From Anaerolineae bacterium (GTDB lineage: Bacteria > Chloroflexota > Anaerolineae > Aggregatilineales > Phototrophicaceae): a stretch of 47,086 nucleotides of DNA. The translations under genes were made by a program, and so were the position numbers. Within the stretch, counting starts at the first letter, position 1, and each line of letters starts with the position of its first letter. The notes under the pieces are model-generated. The model saw only the letters and a list, made by a program, of their open reading frames with translations. It made no database searches and was not told the origin of the DNA. The stretch is from assembly GCA_030950085.1 (NCBI GenBank), contig JAUZRW010000218.1, forward strand, positions 1 through 47,086, given 5' to 3'. Positions 25,453 to 35,034 of the stretch are shown one piece after another.

Positions 25453-27942
25453 ATGGATATTGGTGATGTTCAATCTGTAAATATTGAACAAGAAATGCGT
25501 GATGCGTATTTAGATTATGCAATGAGTGTTATTGTATCGCGGGCATTGCCAGATGCCCGTGATGGCTTAAAACCTGTGCATAGACGGATTTTGTATGCCA
25601 TGCACGACATGGGTTTGCGTCCGGCGACAAGCCACAAAAAAAGTGCGCGTATTGTAGGTGAGGTACTAGGTAAATATCATCCACATGGTGACCAATCGGT
25701 CTATGATGCAATGGCACGTCTCGCACAAAATTTTTCAATGCGCTATATGCTCGTTGATGGTCAAGGCAATTTCGGCAGCATCGACGGCGATAGTCCAGCA
25801 GCCATGCGCTATACTGAAGCACGCATGGCTCATCTTGGCGGTGCATTGTTATCTGATATCGAGAAAAATACGGTTGATTTTGTTGAGAATTTTGACGGTA
25901 GCTTAAGTGAACCCTCTGTATTGCCTTCTAGCCTACCGAATATGCTCATTAACGGGTCATCTGGTATTGCTGTCGGTATGTCTACCAGCATCCCGCCCCA
26001 CAATCTGGGCGAGGTAGTTGATGCGCTTGTCTATATGCTCAGTCATTGGAAGCGTGCAGACGAAATCACGGTTGAAGAAGTGATGCAGTTCATTAAGGGT
26101 CCCGATTTCCCGACGGGTGGTATTATCTATAGCCATAAAGATAACGATGGTGCAGATAACCCTGTAGCACAAGCCTATGCTACAGGGCGTGGAAAAATCA
26201 TACTACGGGCAAAGGTTCATATTGAAGATATGGGACGTGGCAAATCTCGGATTATCGTTAGCGAACTGCCCTATCAATCTAGCAAGACCACCATTATTGA
26301 GCGCATTGCCTCATTAGTCGCCAAAGGCAAGTTAGAAGGTCTGGCAGATTTACGTGATGAAAGTGACCGCCAGAATCAAGTACGGCTCGTGATTGAACTC
26401 CAACGTGGGGCGGATGCCACCGAAATTATGGCGGCTTTGTTCAAATACACACCCTTGCAAGAAACATTCAGTGTCATCATGTTGGCATTAGTGGATGGTC
26501 AACCACGGATGCTGACCTTAAAGCAAGCATTACGGGTGTACCTTGAGCATCGTATCGAAATTGTGCGCCGCCGCAGCGAATTTGACCTCCTCAAAGCGAA
26601 AGAACGCGCCCATATCTTAGCAGGTTTGCTAAAAGCCCTTGATAATCTGGATGAAGTTATTGCGATTATTCGTCGCTCACGCACGCCAGAAACTGCACGC
26701 AATAATTTAATGAAAGAAATCAAGGTTAGCGAAGTACAGGCACAAGCTATTCTCGATATGCAATTACGCCGTCTCGCATCACTTGAGCGTAAGAAAATCG
26801 AAGATGAACACAAAGAGAAAATGAAAATCATCAAGCAGCTTGAAGATTTGCTGGCAAACCCAAAAAGAATCCGCATTGTCATTGCTGAGGAACTGGCGAA
26901 TATCAAGAACGAATATAATGACCCGCGCCGTACCATTATCGGCACAGGCACAGCATCAAGTGTTAGTGCATCGGACTTTTTGATGCCGGAAGAGCCCACA
27001 TGGGTCATTTTAGCAGAAGATGGTAAGTTGGGGCGTACATTTAACAACGAACAACCGAGCGTTACGACTCGCACAAAGAATCCGCCGTATTTACTGTTAC
27101 AAAGCAACACAGCACAGATTCTCTATCTCTTTACCCAAAATGGCGAATGTGCGACGATTCCCGTGCAACAACTTCCCCAAATTAACGAAGTCGGCGAAGG
27201 TACGAGTTTTAGCAGTCTCACACCGCTTGCTTCTAGCGATATTATTGCTGCTGGTATCTGTATGCCATCTATGAATCAGGGCTACTTGCTGTTGGCAACC
27301 GCTAAAGACCAGATAAAACGTATCCGATTAGAAGATTTGCCGGGTGTTTCTAGCAAACCATTCACCATCATGAAAATTGATGACGGTGATAAGCTAATCG
27401 CAGCCTTTGTCACGGATGGTAAGCAACAGGTTATGTTAACGACAGCACGCGGACAGTGTATTCGTTTCGATGAAGATGATGTACGCCCAATGGGTCTACC
27501 GGCCGGTGGAGTCCGTGGTATCAAGCGCAAAAGTGACGATGATAGTGTAGTCGGTGTCACCCTAGCGGATGATAGCCAGTATTTATGGTCTATCACGAAT
27601 GATGGTATCGCCAAAATCTCATCGTGTGACGAATATCCCACTCAGGGGCGTGCCGGACAAGGTGTGATTACCATGCGCTTACCCAGTGGCAGCAAAGAAG
27701 TCGCTGCCGTAGCGATAGGTCGTCAGGACGATACTATCATTGTCATGACTAGCAAAGGCAAGCCGCTTTACATGCGTGTTGGACGTGCGCCGCTTGTGCC
27801 GCGTGGTCGTAAGGGGGGTGATATTGTCATTACACTGCACGATGACGAATTTGTGACAGGTGTTGTTGTGTATCAGCCAAAGCTAGAAGCAATTGCTGAA
27901 GACGATACTATCAACAACAAACTTGAAGCTGAAGAGGCTTAA
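25453..27942 (+). CDS. gyrA: DNA gyrase subunit A
   Basis: 829-residue type IIA topoisomerase subunit; with GyrB it introduces negative supercoils. The catalytic tyrosine is Y120 in [10 protein letters not shown]. The quinolone-resistance region reads [20 protein letters not shown] with Asp rather than Ser at the first classical resistance position. The C-terminal half (about 500-805) is the six-bladed wrapping domain. Its GyrA-box, normally QRRGGKG, reads QGRAGQG, so supercoiling strength may be reduced; a ParC-like role is the alternative. gyrB is not in the window. The start has GAGG a few bases upstream. The stop codon overlaps the stop of the convergent mannosyltransferase-like gene by 3 bases. 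Confidence 0.92.
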   Translation: MDIGDVQSVNIEQEMRDAYLDYAMSVIVSRALPDARDGLKPVHRRILYAMHDMGLRPATSHKKSARIVGEVLGKYHPHGDQSVYDAMARLAQNFSMRYMLVDGQGNFGSIDGDSPAAMRYTEARMAHLGGALLSDIEKNTVDFVENFDGSLSEPSVLPSSLPNMLINGSSGIAVGMSTSIPPHNLGEVVDALVYMLSHWKRADEITVEEVMQFIKGPDFPTGGIIYSHKDNDGADNPVAQAYATGRGKIILRAKVHIEDMGRGKSRIIVSELPYQSSKTTIIERIASLVAKGKLEGLADLRDESDRQNQVRLVIELQRGADATEIMAALFKYTPLQETFSVIMLALVDGQPRMLTLKQALRVYLEHRIEIVRRRSEFDLLKAKERAHILAGLLKALDNLDEVIAIIRRSRTPETARNNLMKEIKVSEVQAQAILDMQLRRLASLERKKIEDEHKEKMKIIKQLEDLLANPKRIRIVIAEELANIKNEYNDPRRTIIGTGTASSVSASDFLMPEEPTWVILAEDGKLGRTFNNEQPSVTTRTKNPPYLLLQSNTAQILYLFTQNGECATIPVQQLPQINEVGEGTSFSSLTPLASSDIIAAGICMPSMNQGYLLLATAKDQIKRIRLEDLPGVSSKPFTIMKIDDGDKLIAAFVTDGKQQVMLTTARGQCIRFDEDDVRPMGLPAGGVRGIKRKSDDDSVVGVTLADDSQYLWSITNDGIAKISSCDEYPTQGRAGQGVITMRLPSGSKEVAAVAIGRQDDTIIVMTSKGKPLYMRVGRAPLVPRGRKGGDIVITLHDDEFVTGVVVYQPKLEAIAEDDTINNKLEAEEA

Positions 27943-29033
27943 CTAAGCAATCCTGCAAGCCGTTTATCATATTCACCAATCATCATCGCCCAATCGTAAC
28001 GGGCGATGTTTTGTTTCAAGGGAGTGGTATCAACTTTGATAGTACCGTTGAGATGTTGTTCTAAAAGACCTTTGAGAGCGCCATCCCGAAACAAGCACTC
28101 ACGATGATAGCTGTCTGGTATCAAAAATGGGTAATTGAGGCGATTTGCAAGGATGGGAACACAATCACAGTAAATACCTTCTGAAACGGCGATGCCAAAG
28201 AAATCTTGATAAGCTGTACTGACAATATAATCTGCCTGCCACAAAGTACGGGCATAATCCGCCCATGATTCGGCATAGCCATACTGAATTATCTTAGTGC
28301 CAAAACGCGCCTTCGCTGCTTCAAACTCAAGTGGGTGCTGCCGAAAGTTCTCTCCAAACAAGGCAAGGCGGAAGTCGTAACCCTCATCGGCTAAAGTATA
28401 GAGTGCGTCGAAAAATGCTGTTGGGTTTTTGTCTGCTTCCCAGCGATGATTCCATACAATAAGCGGTGAACTGTGGCTGTCTTTATTTACGAAATGGGCA
28501 TCAAAACGCCGTAAATCTAATCCAAGTGGCAAAACAGATGATTTTTCACGCAATTCTGTGACGGTCTGTGATTCATTATTATCGGCAAAGTGCTTTAACA
28601 TGCGCGGTAATTCAGCAAAGAAATTCTGCATATGATAGGTACTGTTAAAGTAAAGCACATCTGCTGCCATTGCGCTGGCATAATTGATGAAGCCATACTG
28701 CCATCCGTGTTTTTGGCGCGAATTTTGTGGATAAGTGAGTTGGTTTTCGTGGAAATAGAGTGCAACGGGGACATCATGCATGGACTGACGTAAAATAGCG
28801 CAAAATAGCGATACATCCATCATATCGGATACCAGTATGATATCCGGTGTAAAGTCGCCTTCTTGCACCATTCTCGCCAAAGTCACCGCTCCACCTTGCA
28901 TTCGCCACTTCCAAAATTGTGCCGGAAGGGTCAGCAGTTTCACATCATATTGTGAATGACGGGCATAGCCATCTGCCCACGCCTGATGACTACCACCATA
29001 ATAGGGTTCAATTAACAGCACTTTCAACATCAT
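27939..29033 (-). CDS. tRNA-queuosine alpha-mannosyltransferase-like glycosyltransferase (DUF3524/GTDC1 family)
   Basis: 364-residue GT-B glycosyltransferase. The opening [36 protein letters not shown] and [11 protein letters not shown] match the DUF3524 domain of animal GTDC1 (QTMAN), which adds mannose to queuosine at position 34 of tRNA-Asp. The C-terminal nucleotide-sugar domain has [11 protein letters not shown] and the [11 protein letters not shown] segment near the donor site. Bacterial members exist, but their acceptor is less certain, so the substrate is inferred. A second ATG one codon later (29030) is equally possible. It lies 13 bases after the SARP-like regulator on the same strand, so the two are probably co-transcribed. 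No queuosine synthesis gene is nearby. Confidence 0.78.
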   Translation of the reverse strand: MMLKVLLIEPYYGGSHQAWADGYARHSQYDVKLLTLPAQFWKWRMQGGAVTLARMVQEGDFTPDIILVSDMMDVSLFCAILRQSMHDVPVALYFHENQLTYPQNSRQKHGWQYGFINYASAMAADVLYFNSTYHMQNFFAELPRMLKHFADNNESQTVTELREKSSVLPLGLDLRRFDAHFVNKDSHSSPLIVWNHRWEADKNPTAFFDALYTLADEGYDFRLALFGENFRQHPLEFEAAKARFGTKIIQYGYAESWADYARTLWQADYIVSTAYQDFFGIAVSEGIYCDCVPILANRLNYPFLIPDSYHRECLFRDGALKGLLEQHLNGTIKVDTTPLKQNIARYDWAMMIGEYDKRLAGLLS

Positions 29034-29046
29034 TTTTATACGCTAA

Positions 29047-30180
29047 CTATATGCAACGCGAACGGGCAGTATCGCCCAAATTTTGCAATGTCTTTTGCGG
29101 ATTTAAACCTAGTCCTTGCAAAAACTCCTCTATTTGGTCAAAAACCTTGACTGCCTCGCAAGGCTGGTTACGCTTCAAGTAGATATCCATGATTTTTTCT
29201 GCAACATTTTCATCTGACCAATTCTTTGCCAGAACACGAATATTCAAATTCAGTGCCGTCTCCAAATCACCAGAATCTTGTTTCAACTTTGCGAGGCTTC
29301 GCAACATAACCAGATATTGAAATTCAAGTTCCTCACGACGCGCCTGTATCCATGGCATATCGCTTCCTTGTAAAAATGTGTTTTTGAAGAGTTGATTGGC
29401 TGTCATCAACTGCGCATCATCAAGTTCTAGTGCGCCATTTTGAGATAATTCATGAAAATTATTCACATCATAGGTCACCGCCACATTATCAGTTAGTCGA
29501 TAAAAGCGATTTGAAGACTCTATGAGGTCAAATCCCAAAGCATCATGGACAGTCTTTCTTGTGACAAAAAAAACGTTTGTTGCTGTATTTTCTGGCATAC
29601 ATGGCCAAAATTCTCGGAAAATCGCATCGCGGGTAATAATGGGGTTGTCAATCATATAGAAAAACAAATTACGGGGTAGCGCCCCTCTCCAATTAGTGAT
29701 TTCTTGACCATTCACCCAAGCACGCCCTTGGCCAAAAGCATGAACGTCTAATTGAGGTCGTGCTTCTATTTTTGTAAAATCACTGAGGCGCAATCCTGTA
29801 TCAATGGGAATAACTTGTGTCACAGCCCGTACAGAGACATCATTGATAATGGTAGGCGGTAGGTATCTTGTTAAGATGCAGATTTTTGTTGATGGTAATT
29901 CGTCAAGCATTAAACGAATTATCTCATCTAATGCAGATGGTGTGGCACGGTCACATTCATCAAGCACAAGATAGGGTAAGTGCTTGTTTTCGGCAATAGG
30001 TTCCAATTCAGATTCTATTTGTGATATCATTTGTGCTACAGTGAGACTGTCCCCATGCAGCCGAACATACCCCGAACCATATCGTATCTCAAATTGATTT
30101 AGTAATAGATGTTGACCCAAATAATTTGGATGTGCAATAATAAGCCGACTATGATTTGCAATAGTAGTCTGTAAAAGCAT
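29047..30180 (-). CDS. SARP/BTAD-type transcriptional regulator with degenerate NTPase-like N-terminus
   Basis: 377 residues. The central part (about 145-240) is an OmpR/PhoB-type winged helix, beginning LDVHAFGQGRAWVNGQEITN. The C-terminal BTAD tetratricopeptide-like helical domain covers about 245-375 (for example KQDSGDLETALNLNIRVL). This order is that of SARP regulators. The first 130 residues look like the end of an ATPase: a Walker-B-like YLVLDECDRATPSALDE is present, but no GxxxxGK[ST] P-loop precedes it. AGGGG lies 8 bases before ATG 30180. It is followed after 13 bases by the queuosine mannosyltransferase-like gene, its likely partner or target. Confidence 0.8.
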   Translation of the reverse strand: MLLQTTIANHSRLIIAHPNYLGQHLLLNQFEIRYGSGYVRLHGDSLTVAQMISQIESELEPIAENKHLPYLVLDECDRATPSALDEIIRLMLDELPSTKICILTRYLPPTIINDVSVRAVTQVIPIDTGLRLSDFTKIEARPQLDVHAFGQGRAWVNGQEITNWRGALPRNLFFYMIDNPIITRDAIFREFWPCMPENTATNVFFVTRKTVHDALGFDLIESSNRFYRLTDNVAVTYDVNNFHELSQNGALELDDAQLMTANQLFKNTFLQGSDMPWIQARREELEFQYLVMLRSLAKLKQDSGDLETALNLNIRVLAKNWSDENVAEKIMDIYLKRNQPCEAVKVFDQIEEFLQGLGLNPQKTLQNLGDTARSRCI

Positions 30181-30325
30181 TTTACGAACCCCTAATATCC
30201 TACAATAATATCAATATGTAATCAGGTAATTTACAATGCCGTCAAGAGAATATTATCGCATACACAAGAGACAATGTGAATACGACATGACTATAACATA
30301 TCATAAAAAATGGGAAGACTTGCAG

Positions 30326-30348
30326 AAAAAAGCCCCTTTCGGGGTTTT
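30326..30348 (-). terminator. Rho-independent terminator after rel
   Basis: On the minus strand AAAACCCC-GAAA-GGGGC followed by TTTTTT: a short GC stem with a stable GNRA tetraloop and a T-run, about 70 bases past the rel stop. It lies inside a dispersed repeat copy. Confidence 0.75.
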
Positions 30349-30379
30349 AACGCGCCTCGCACAAAATGGTAAAGTGGGA
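30331..30379. repeat. Dispersed intergenic element, copy A
   Basis: 49 bases aligning without gaps to 35867-35915, 36 identical by eye. The core CGCCTCGCACAAAATG (30353-30368) differs by one base from the other copy. The left half is the hairpin that ends rel transcription. Confidence 0.5.
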
Positions 30380-30417
30380 GCGCGTATCTCGCCAAAGCAC
30401 CTTGTTAAACAAGTGAT

Positions 30418-32652
30418 TTAACCCGGATTGACGCGCCGCGCCTCATGCACACTAGCGATACATTCTATCTTATCAAGCACAAGCAACAGTTGATGGTTAT
30501 TCCGCAACTCTAAGCTGATATAGAGTGTCGCAATTTGCTGACGTGTGACAACTTCAACCATCGTGATATTAATTTTCTCATCAGCGATGACCGTGCTAAT
30601 ATCTCGTAACAACCCTTCGCGGTCTTGTGCAAGAACCTCAATCGGCACGATGTAGGTATGTTCTTCGGACACACTACCCCAGCTGACCTCAACCAAGCGT
30701 TCTGTATCCGAAATGGCGTGAACGTTCACACAATCTACACGATGAACAGTGACTCCGTACCCACGAGTCACATAGCCAATAATGTCATCGCCAGCCGTTG
30801 GGCTACAACAACGTGCCATATTTACAAGAAGCCCGCCTGTACCCATAATATGCACGCCTTGTGATGCGTCTGATACCATATTTTGCCGTACACGGGGTTT
30901 GAACTTTTCGAGTTCTGTTTTTGCTTCCTCACGTTTACGGCGCTCATCTTCCAGAATCTTTTGCGTTATTCCTGAGCCATTGACATCCCCTGCGCCAATC
31001 GCAGCTAGTAAATCTTCTAATTTTTCATAACCCATCAGGTGCGTGATGGCATCGTAGGAGAGTTTATCCAATACGCCCAAGCGTTTCAACTCGCGTTCCA
31101 ATGCAGAGCGCCCCATCGTGATATGCTCATCACGATTCTGCTGACGAAACCAATGGCGGATTTTGCTACGCGCACGCGATGTTTTAACATAGCCTAAGTC
31201 TTGATTCAACCAATCCATACTGGGTCCACCGCGTTTCGATGTCATGATTTCAACTTGGTCGCCTGTCTTCAAGCGATGATTTAGCGGTACGAGTTTACCG
31301 TGAATTCGTGCGCCACGGCAACGATGACCTATTTCGGTATGAATCCAGTAAGCGAAATCGACAGGTGTTGCCCCGACGGGCAAGTCAATAATATCTCCCT
31401 GTGGCGTAAACGCATAAACGCGGTCTTCAAAAACTTCTTCACGAACTTGGCTCATGAAAGTTGTCGCATCTTCTTCATCTTTATCAGGGTTAAAATTCAT
31501 CAAGCGCCGTAGATAGGCTACACGTTCTTCAAAGCCCTTATCTTTTTTGCCGCTACCACGTCCTTCTTTATAACGCCAGTGGGCAGCAATACCGTATTCC
31601 GCATCTTCGTGCATTTTTCTGGTACGAATTTGAACCTCTAGTGTCTTACCTTGTTTGTCCATGACTGCGGTATGCAAGCTACGATAGAAGTTATCTTTGG
31701 GGGCAGCAATATAATCGTCAAACTCGCCCTGAATAGGTCGCCACAGCCTATGAACTATCCCTAGAACCACGTAACAGTGGGGGTCTTCATCGACAATGAC
31801 ACGTAAGGCACGGACATCGTAAATCTGATCTAAAGGCAAATCTTTACGCTTCATCTTTTTATAAATACTGTAGATATGCTTGGGACGTGCGCTAATCTGC
31901 GCCGTTGTAATATCGTATTTTGCCAACTCAGTCCGCAGAACTTCAGCAACAGTCTTGACATATTCTTCACGGCTCGCACGCCGTTCATCTAAACTTTTCG
32001 CAATCCCTCTATAGGCATCGGGTTGTAAATACCGAAAACTCAAATCTTCCAACTCCCACTTAATTTGCCAGATACCAAGACGATTAGCGAGTGGCGCAAA
32101 AATATCGAGCGTTTCTTGGGCAGTCCGTTTTTGTTTATGTTGTGGCATATAACCCAATGTCCGCATATTGTGGAGACGGTCAGCCAGCTTAACGATAACC
32201 ACACGAACATCATCATCCATCGTCAACAACATCTTACGGAAAGATTCGGCTGTTTTAGCCTGCCGATTTGAGTCCGATTTGAGTCCGTTCTGGTCTTTGG
32301 GTAAATTTGTGAGTTTCGTCACACCATCTACAAGTTTGGCAATAGTCGTACCAAATTCGGCTCGTAATTCTTCTGTAGTGGTCGGTGTATCTTCAACAAC
32401 ATCATGCAATAAACCAGCCGCGATAACCTCTGCATCCAAACGCAATTCTGCTAAGATACTGGCGACAGCCACACAATGGATGAAGTAAGGCTCTCCTGAT
32501 TTACGCTTTTGGGTTTCATGGGCTGTTTCTGCCCGATAATAAGCGCGTTCAATGATAGAACGGTCATTAGGTGATAAGTCAGGCAAAAAGCCCAAAAGTG
32601 CTTCTAAATCTTTCGGATAAGTATTTGTTGTTGAATCCATATATCCACCCAT
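30418..32652 (-). CDS. rel: RelA/SpoT-family (p)ppGpp synthetase/hydrolase
   Basis: 744-residue bifunctional stringent-response enzyme. HD hydrolase: YFIHCVAVA, LLHDVVEDT and VKLADRLHNMRT carry the His, His-Asp and Asp ligands (about 45-165). Synthetase: YDVRALRVIV, YRSLHTAV and LEVQIRT (about 250-350). TGS: YAFTPQGDIIDLPVGATPVDFAYWIH is shown here only as its start YAFTPQGD at about 400. A zinc-finger/RIS segment with CCSPTAGDDIIG and VHRVDCVN and a C-terminal ACT domain finish the protein. Both catalytic centres look intact, so it should make and degrade ppGpp, as expected for the single Rel of most non-proteobacteria. ATG 32640 (MDSTTN, GGTGG upstream) is an alternative start. It is divergent from moeA. 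Confidence 0.95.
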   Translation of the reverse strand: MGGYMDSTTNTYPKDLEALLGFLPDLSPNDRSIIERAYYRAETAHETQKRKSGEPYFIHCVAVASILAELRLDAEVIAAGLLHDVVEDTPTTTEELRAEFGTTIAKLVDGVTKLTNLPKDQNGLKSDSNRQAKTAESFRKMLLTMDDDVRVVIVKLADRLHNMRTLGYMPQHKQKRTAQETLDIFAPLANRLGIWQIKWELEDLSFRYLQPDAYRGIAKSLDERRASREEYVKTVAEVLRTELAKYDITTAQISARPKHIYSIYKKMKRKDLPLDQIYDVRALRVIVDEDPHCYVVLGIVHRLWRPIQGEFDDYIAAPKDNFYRSLHTAVMDKQGKTLEVQIRTRKMHEDAEYGIAAHWRYKEGRGSGKKDKGFEERVAYLRRLMNFNPDKDEEDATTFMSQVREEVFEDRVYAFTPQGDIIDLPVGATPVDFAYWIHTEIGHRCRGARIHGKLVPLNHRLKTGDQVEIMTSKRGGPSMDWLNQDLGYVKTSRARSKIRHWFRQQNRDEHITMGRSALERELKRLGVLDKLSYDAITHLMGYEKLEDLLAAIGAGDVNGSGITQKILEDERRKREEAKTELEKFKPRVRQNMVSDASQGVHIMGTGGLLVNMARCCSPTAGDDIIGYVTRGYGVTVHRVDCVNVHAISDTERLVEVSWGSVSEEHTYIVPIEVLAQDREGLLRDISTVIADEKINITMVEVVTRQQIATLYISLELRNNHQLLLVLDKIECIASVHEARRVNPG

Positions 32653-32739
32653 AGAATCAGACGACTAACGATTAACTTATTGTACAGCAGGAAGCGTATA
32701 AAGCGAAATAGCACCCCATAAGAAATATCATAATTACGG

Positions 32740-32745
32740 TATAAT
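32740..32745 (+). promoter_or_regulatory. -10 box for moeA
   Basis: Perfect TATAAT, 41 bases before the moeA start codon. The -35 at the expected distance (CATAAG) is poor, so confidence is limited. Confidence 0.4.
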
Positions 32746-32785
32746 CGGTGACGAAAATTGACAAAATGAAGGTTAAAAGGTTTCT

Positions 32786-34033
32786 ATGAGCAACTTACGT
32801 AATGTCGATGATGCAATTGCTGATATTCTTAGTCATATACATCCATTAGGAAGTGAAGATATTGCCTTGCCCGAATCATTAGGGCGTATTTTAGCAGCAG
32901 ATATTGTTTCTGATATCAATTTGCCACCCTTTGCGAATTCTGCTATGGATGGTTTTGCCATTAAAGCGCATGATAGCGCCCACGCAAGTCCAGATAACCC
33001 AACAACTCTAATCATTACAATGGATATTCCGGCAGGCGTAACCCCTAATCAAGCCCTACAATCAGGTGAGGCTGCCCGTATCATGACAGGCGCACCCGTA
33101 CCAGAAGGGGCTGATGCTGTTATTCCGGTTGAAGCGACCAATGCTGATTTCTCGCAATTAGACCTCTCTACCCTAGCCAAAACAGTTGCCCTGTACCAAG
33201 CCGCATCTATTGGGGCTAATATTCGTTCTATAGGTGAAAATATCCGTATCGGGCAAACAATTTTATCTTCGGGAACAGCTATCCAACCTGCGGACATCGG
33301 GATTTTGGCATCTATTGGCAAATCGGTTATTCCTGTGATTCGCAAACCACGAGTCGTCATTATTGGTACAGGAGATGAACTTGTCGCGCTTGATGAGCCA
33401 ATGACAGTCGGCAAAATTCGTGATAGTAACAGTTATACTCTGCAAGCCCTCGCGTCACAAGATGGGTGTGAGACTATTCGCTTACCCATTGCGCCAGATG
33501 ATTCGGAGGCTATTCGTAAGTTGTTCAATGAGGCATTAGCTCTAAAACCCGATGTGATTATCAGTTCTGCTGGGGTATCTATGGGGGCAGCCGATTATGT
33601 ACGCGCCATTTTGGATGAAATGGGTGAAATAGATTTCTGGCGTATCAATATGCGTCCCGGCAAACCTGTCGCCTTTGGACACTTAGGCAGCATTCCCTTC
33701 TTTGGCTTACCCGGCAACCCTGTTTCTGCCATGGTGACATACGATGTCATTGTGCGCCCTGCCTTGCTTAAACTCGCACAGAAACCGGATGTAGCACACA
33801 TTGTTTCAGCAATTGCCGGCGAAAGGATGGCTTCTGATGGACGGCGCACTTTCGCTCGCGTCACACTGCGGCGCGAAAATGGCGAATTGGTTGCTTATGC
33901 GACTGGGACACAAAGCTCAGGGGCATTAATTTCGATGGTGAAAGCAGATGGCTTACTGATTATTCCCGAAAACATACAAGTGGTTGAGGTGGGAACATCA
34001 TTAGAAGTACGGCTGATACGACCAATTCATTGA
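32786..34033 (+). CDS. moeA: Molybdopterin molybdenumtransferase
   Basis: 415 residues, the usual MoeA length. It inserts molybdate into adenylylated molybdopterin, the last general step of molybdenum cofactor synthesis. Conserved parts are PPFANSAMDGFAIKA, GEAARIMTGAPVPEGADAVI, the MoCF-biosynthesis domain start VVIIGTGDELV with GKIRDSNSY, the metal-binding SSAGVSMGAADYV and RPGKPVAFG...FFGLPGNPVSAM. The C-terminal beta domain ends EVRLIRP. AAAAGG lies 5 bases before ATG 32786. It is separate from moaC-moaDE and divergent from rel. Without a visible MogA, adenylylation must come from a gene elsewhere. Confidence 0.94.
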   Translation: MSNLRNVDDAIADILSHIHPLGSEDIALPESLGRILAADIVSDINLPPFANSAMDGFAIKAHDSAHASPDNPTTLIITMDIPAGVTPNQALQSGEAARIMTGAPVPEGADAVIPVEATNADFSQLDLSTLAKTVALYQAASIGANIRSIGENIRIGQTILSSGTAIQPADIGILASIGKSVIPVIRKPRVVIIGTGDELVALDEPMTVGKIRDSNSYTLQALASQDGCETIRLPIAPDDSEAIRKLFNEALALKPDVIISSAGVSMGAADYVRAILDEMGEIDFWRINMRPGKPVAFGHLGSIPFFGLPGNPVSAMVTYDVIVRPALLKLAQKPDVAHIVSAIAGERMASDGRRTFARVTLRRENGELVAYATGTQSSGALISMVKADGLLIIPENIQVVEVGTSLEVRLIRPIH

Positions 34034-34070
34034 TTGCTAACGAGTGGCATATAGCATAGAACATTAAATA

Positions 34071-34110
34071 AATAGGGTGCTAAATACTACACCCTATTGG
34101 TAGGTTTTTT
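34071..34110 (+). terminator. Terminator after moeA
   Basis: Perfect 9-bp stem AATAGGGTG (34071-34079) / CACCCTATT (34090-34098), 10-base loop, with T6 at 34105-34110. On the other strand the stem runs into TATTTATTTAAT, so it may also serve the convergent S1-domain gene. Confidence 0.7.
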
Positions 34111-34114
34111 GCTT

Positions 34115-34810
34115 CTAAGACGAGTGGTTACGCAAGGTGCGGCTGATAATATCGTCTTGGTCATAGTCGCGGCGACGGTTTTTCTTGCTGCGGCGGCGGT
34201 CATGTTGAGCCTGTTTTTCTGCGCGACGGAAAGCCATTTCCATAGCACTCGGCACATCTTCAGCTGGACTCATGACTTGTTCAATGACTTCCATCGGGGT
34301 CTTCATGCTGAGGTCAATCTGACTATTCTTGCGATTCAGTTTGATAACACGAACATCAACTTCCTCACCGACTTTGACCACATCATTGGGCGATTGCACA
34401 TAGCCATCAGTCAGTTCTGAAACATGCACCATACCCGGACGGACAGCACCGATATCGACGAAAGCACCATAATCTTCAATCCGCGTCACTGTGCCTTTGT
34501 ACGTTTCGCCCTTACGAATTTGATTCCATGGCAATTGGGGCGGTTTTTCCATCGTCAATGCCACACGACCTTCTTTATCCACTTTTAGTACAAAGGCTTC
34601 GACTTCATCACCCACCTTGATAATGTCTTCGATATTGCGGAAGTCACTACGTCCTACTTGGGATATATGTAAGAGAGCTTCTTGTCCGCCGATATCTATC
34701 ATTGCGCCATAGACACCTATATAAGTTACTTTGCCAGAAACTGCTGCACCTGTACTGATTTCTTCTACTGCTTCTACTGCGAGAGGGGCTTTAATTGCTT
34801 CTTCAGTCAT
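34115..34810 (-). CDS. Two-S1-domain RNA-binding protein
   Basis: 231-residue cytoplasmic protein. It has two S1 (OB-fold) domains: about 21-90 (YIGVYGAMIDIGG, ALLHISQVG) and about 100-170 (GTVTRIEDYGAFVDIG, MVHVSELTDGYV, KNSQIDLSMK). A basic tail follows from about 190 to 231 with QHDRRRSKKNRRRDYD. Such proteins resemble short ribosomal protein S1 or the general RNA-binding YhgF/Pnp-type S1 modules; a role in translation or RNA stability is inferred. ATG 34810 is chosen because AAGGAG lies 9 bases upstream; an upstream in-frame ATG at 34837 reads through that ribosome site. It is convergent with moeA. Confidence 0.85.
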   Translation of the reverse strand: MTEEAIKAPLAVEAVEEISTGAAVSGKVTYIGVYGAMIDIGGQEALLHISQVGRSDFRNIEDIIKVGDEVEAFVLKVDKEGRVALTMEKPPQLPWNQIRKGETYKGTVTRIEDYGAFVDIGAVRPGMVHVSELTDGYVQSPNDVVKVGEEVDVRVIKLNRKNSQIDLSMKTPMEVIEQVMSPAEDVPSAMEMAFRRAEKQAQHDRRRSKKNRRRDYDQDDIISRTLRNHSS

Positions 34811-34994
34811 TTTGCCCGGCTCCTTTCCTGTTCTCATTTGAGTATATATAATCCGTTACAAATTATGTGGTGATACATAGTCACCGATAGCAGATTTTTC
34901 TCGCTTCGTAGAAACCGTTTGCGGTCTCTCCACGAGCGTTGATTTACGTGTTTCCGGTTGCCATGCGGTACACAAATTGGCTTGCGCGTAAAAT

Positions 34995-35019
34995 AAAAAC
35001 CCCACAATATCGCGTGGGG
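34995..35019 (-). terminator. Terminator after the small lipoprotein gene
   Basis: On the minus strand CCCCAC-GCGATATT-GTGGGG followed by TTTTTATTTT; perfect 6-bp GC-rich stem, 16 bases past the stop codon. Confidence 0.8.
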
Positions 35020-35034
35020 ATAATTGCCCGTTAT

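Noticed and set aside
30236-30421. Possible small gene of 61 codons on the plus strand
   Set aside because: It contains the rel terminator hairpin and repeat copy A, overlaps the rel stop, has no ribosome site and no recognisable protein features.
34811-34837. Longer start for the S1-domain protein
   Set aside because: It would translate the AAGGAG site that belongs to ATG 34810.
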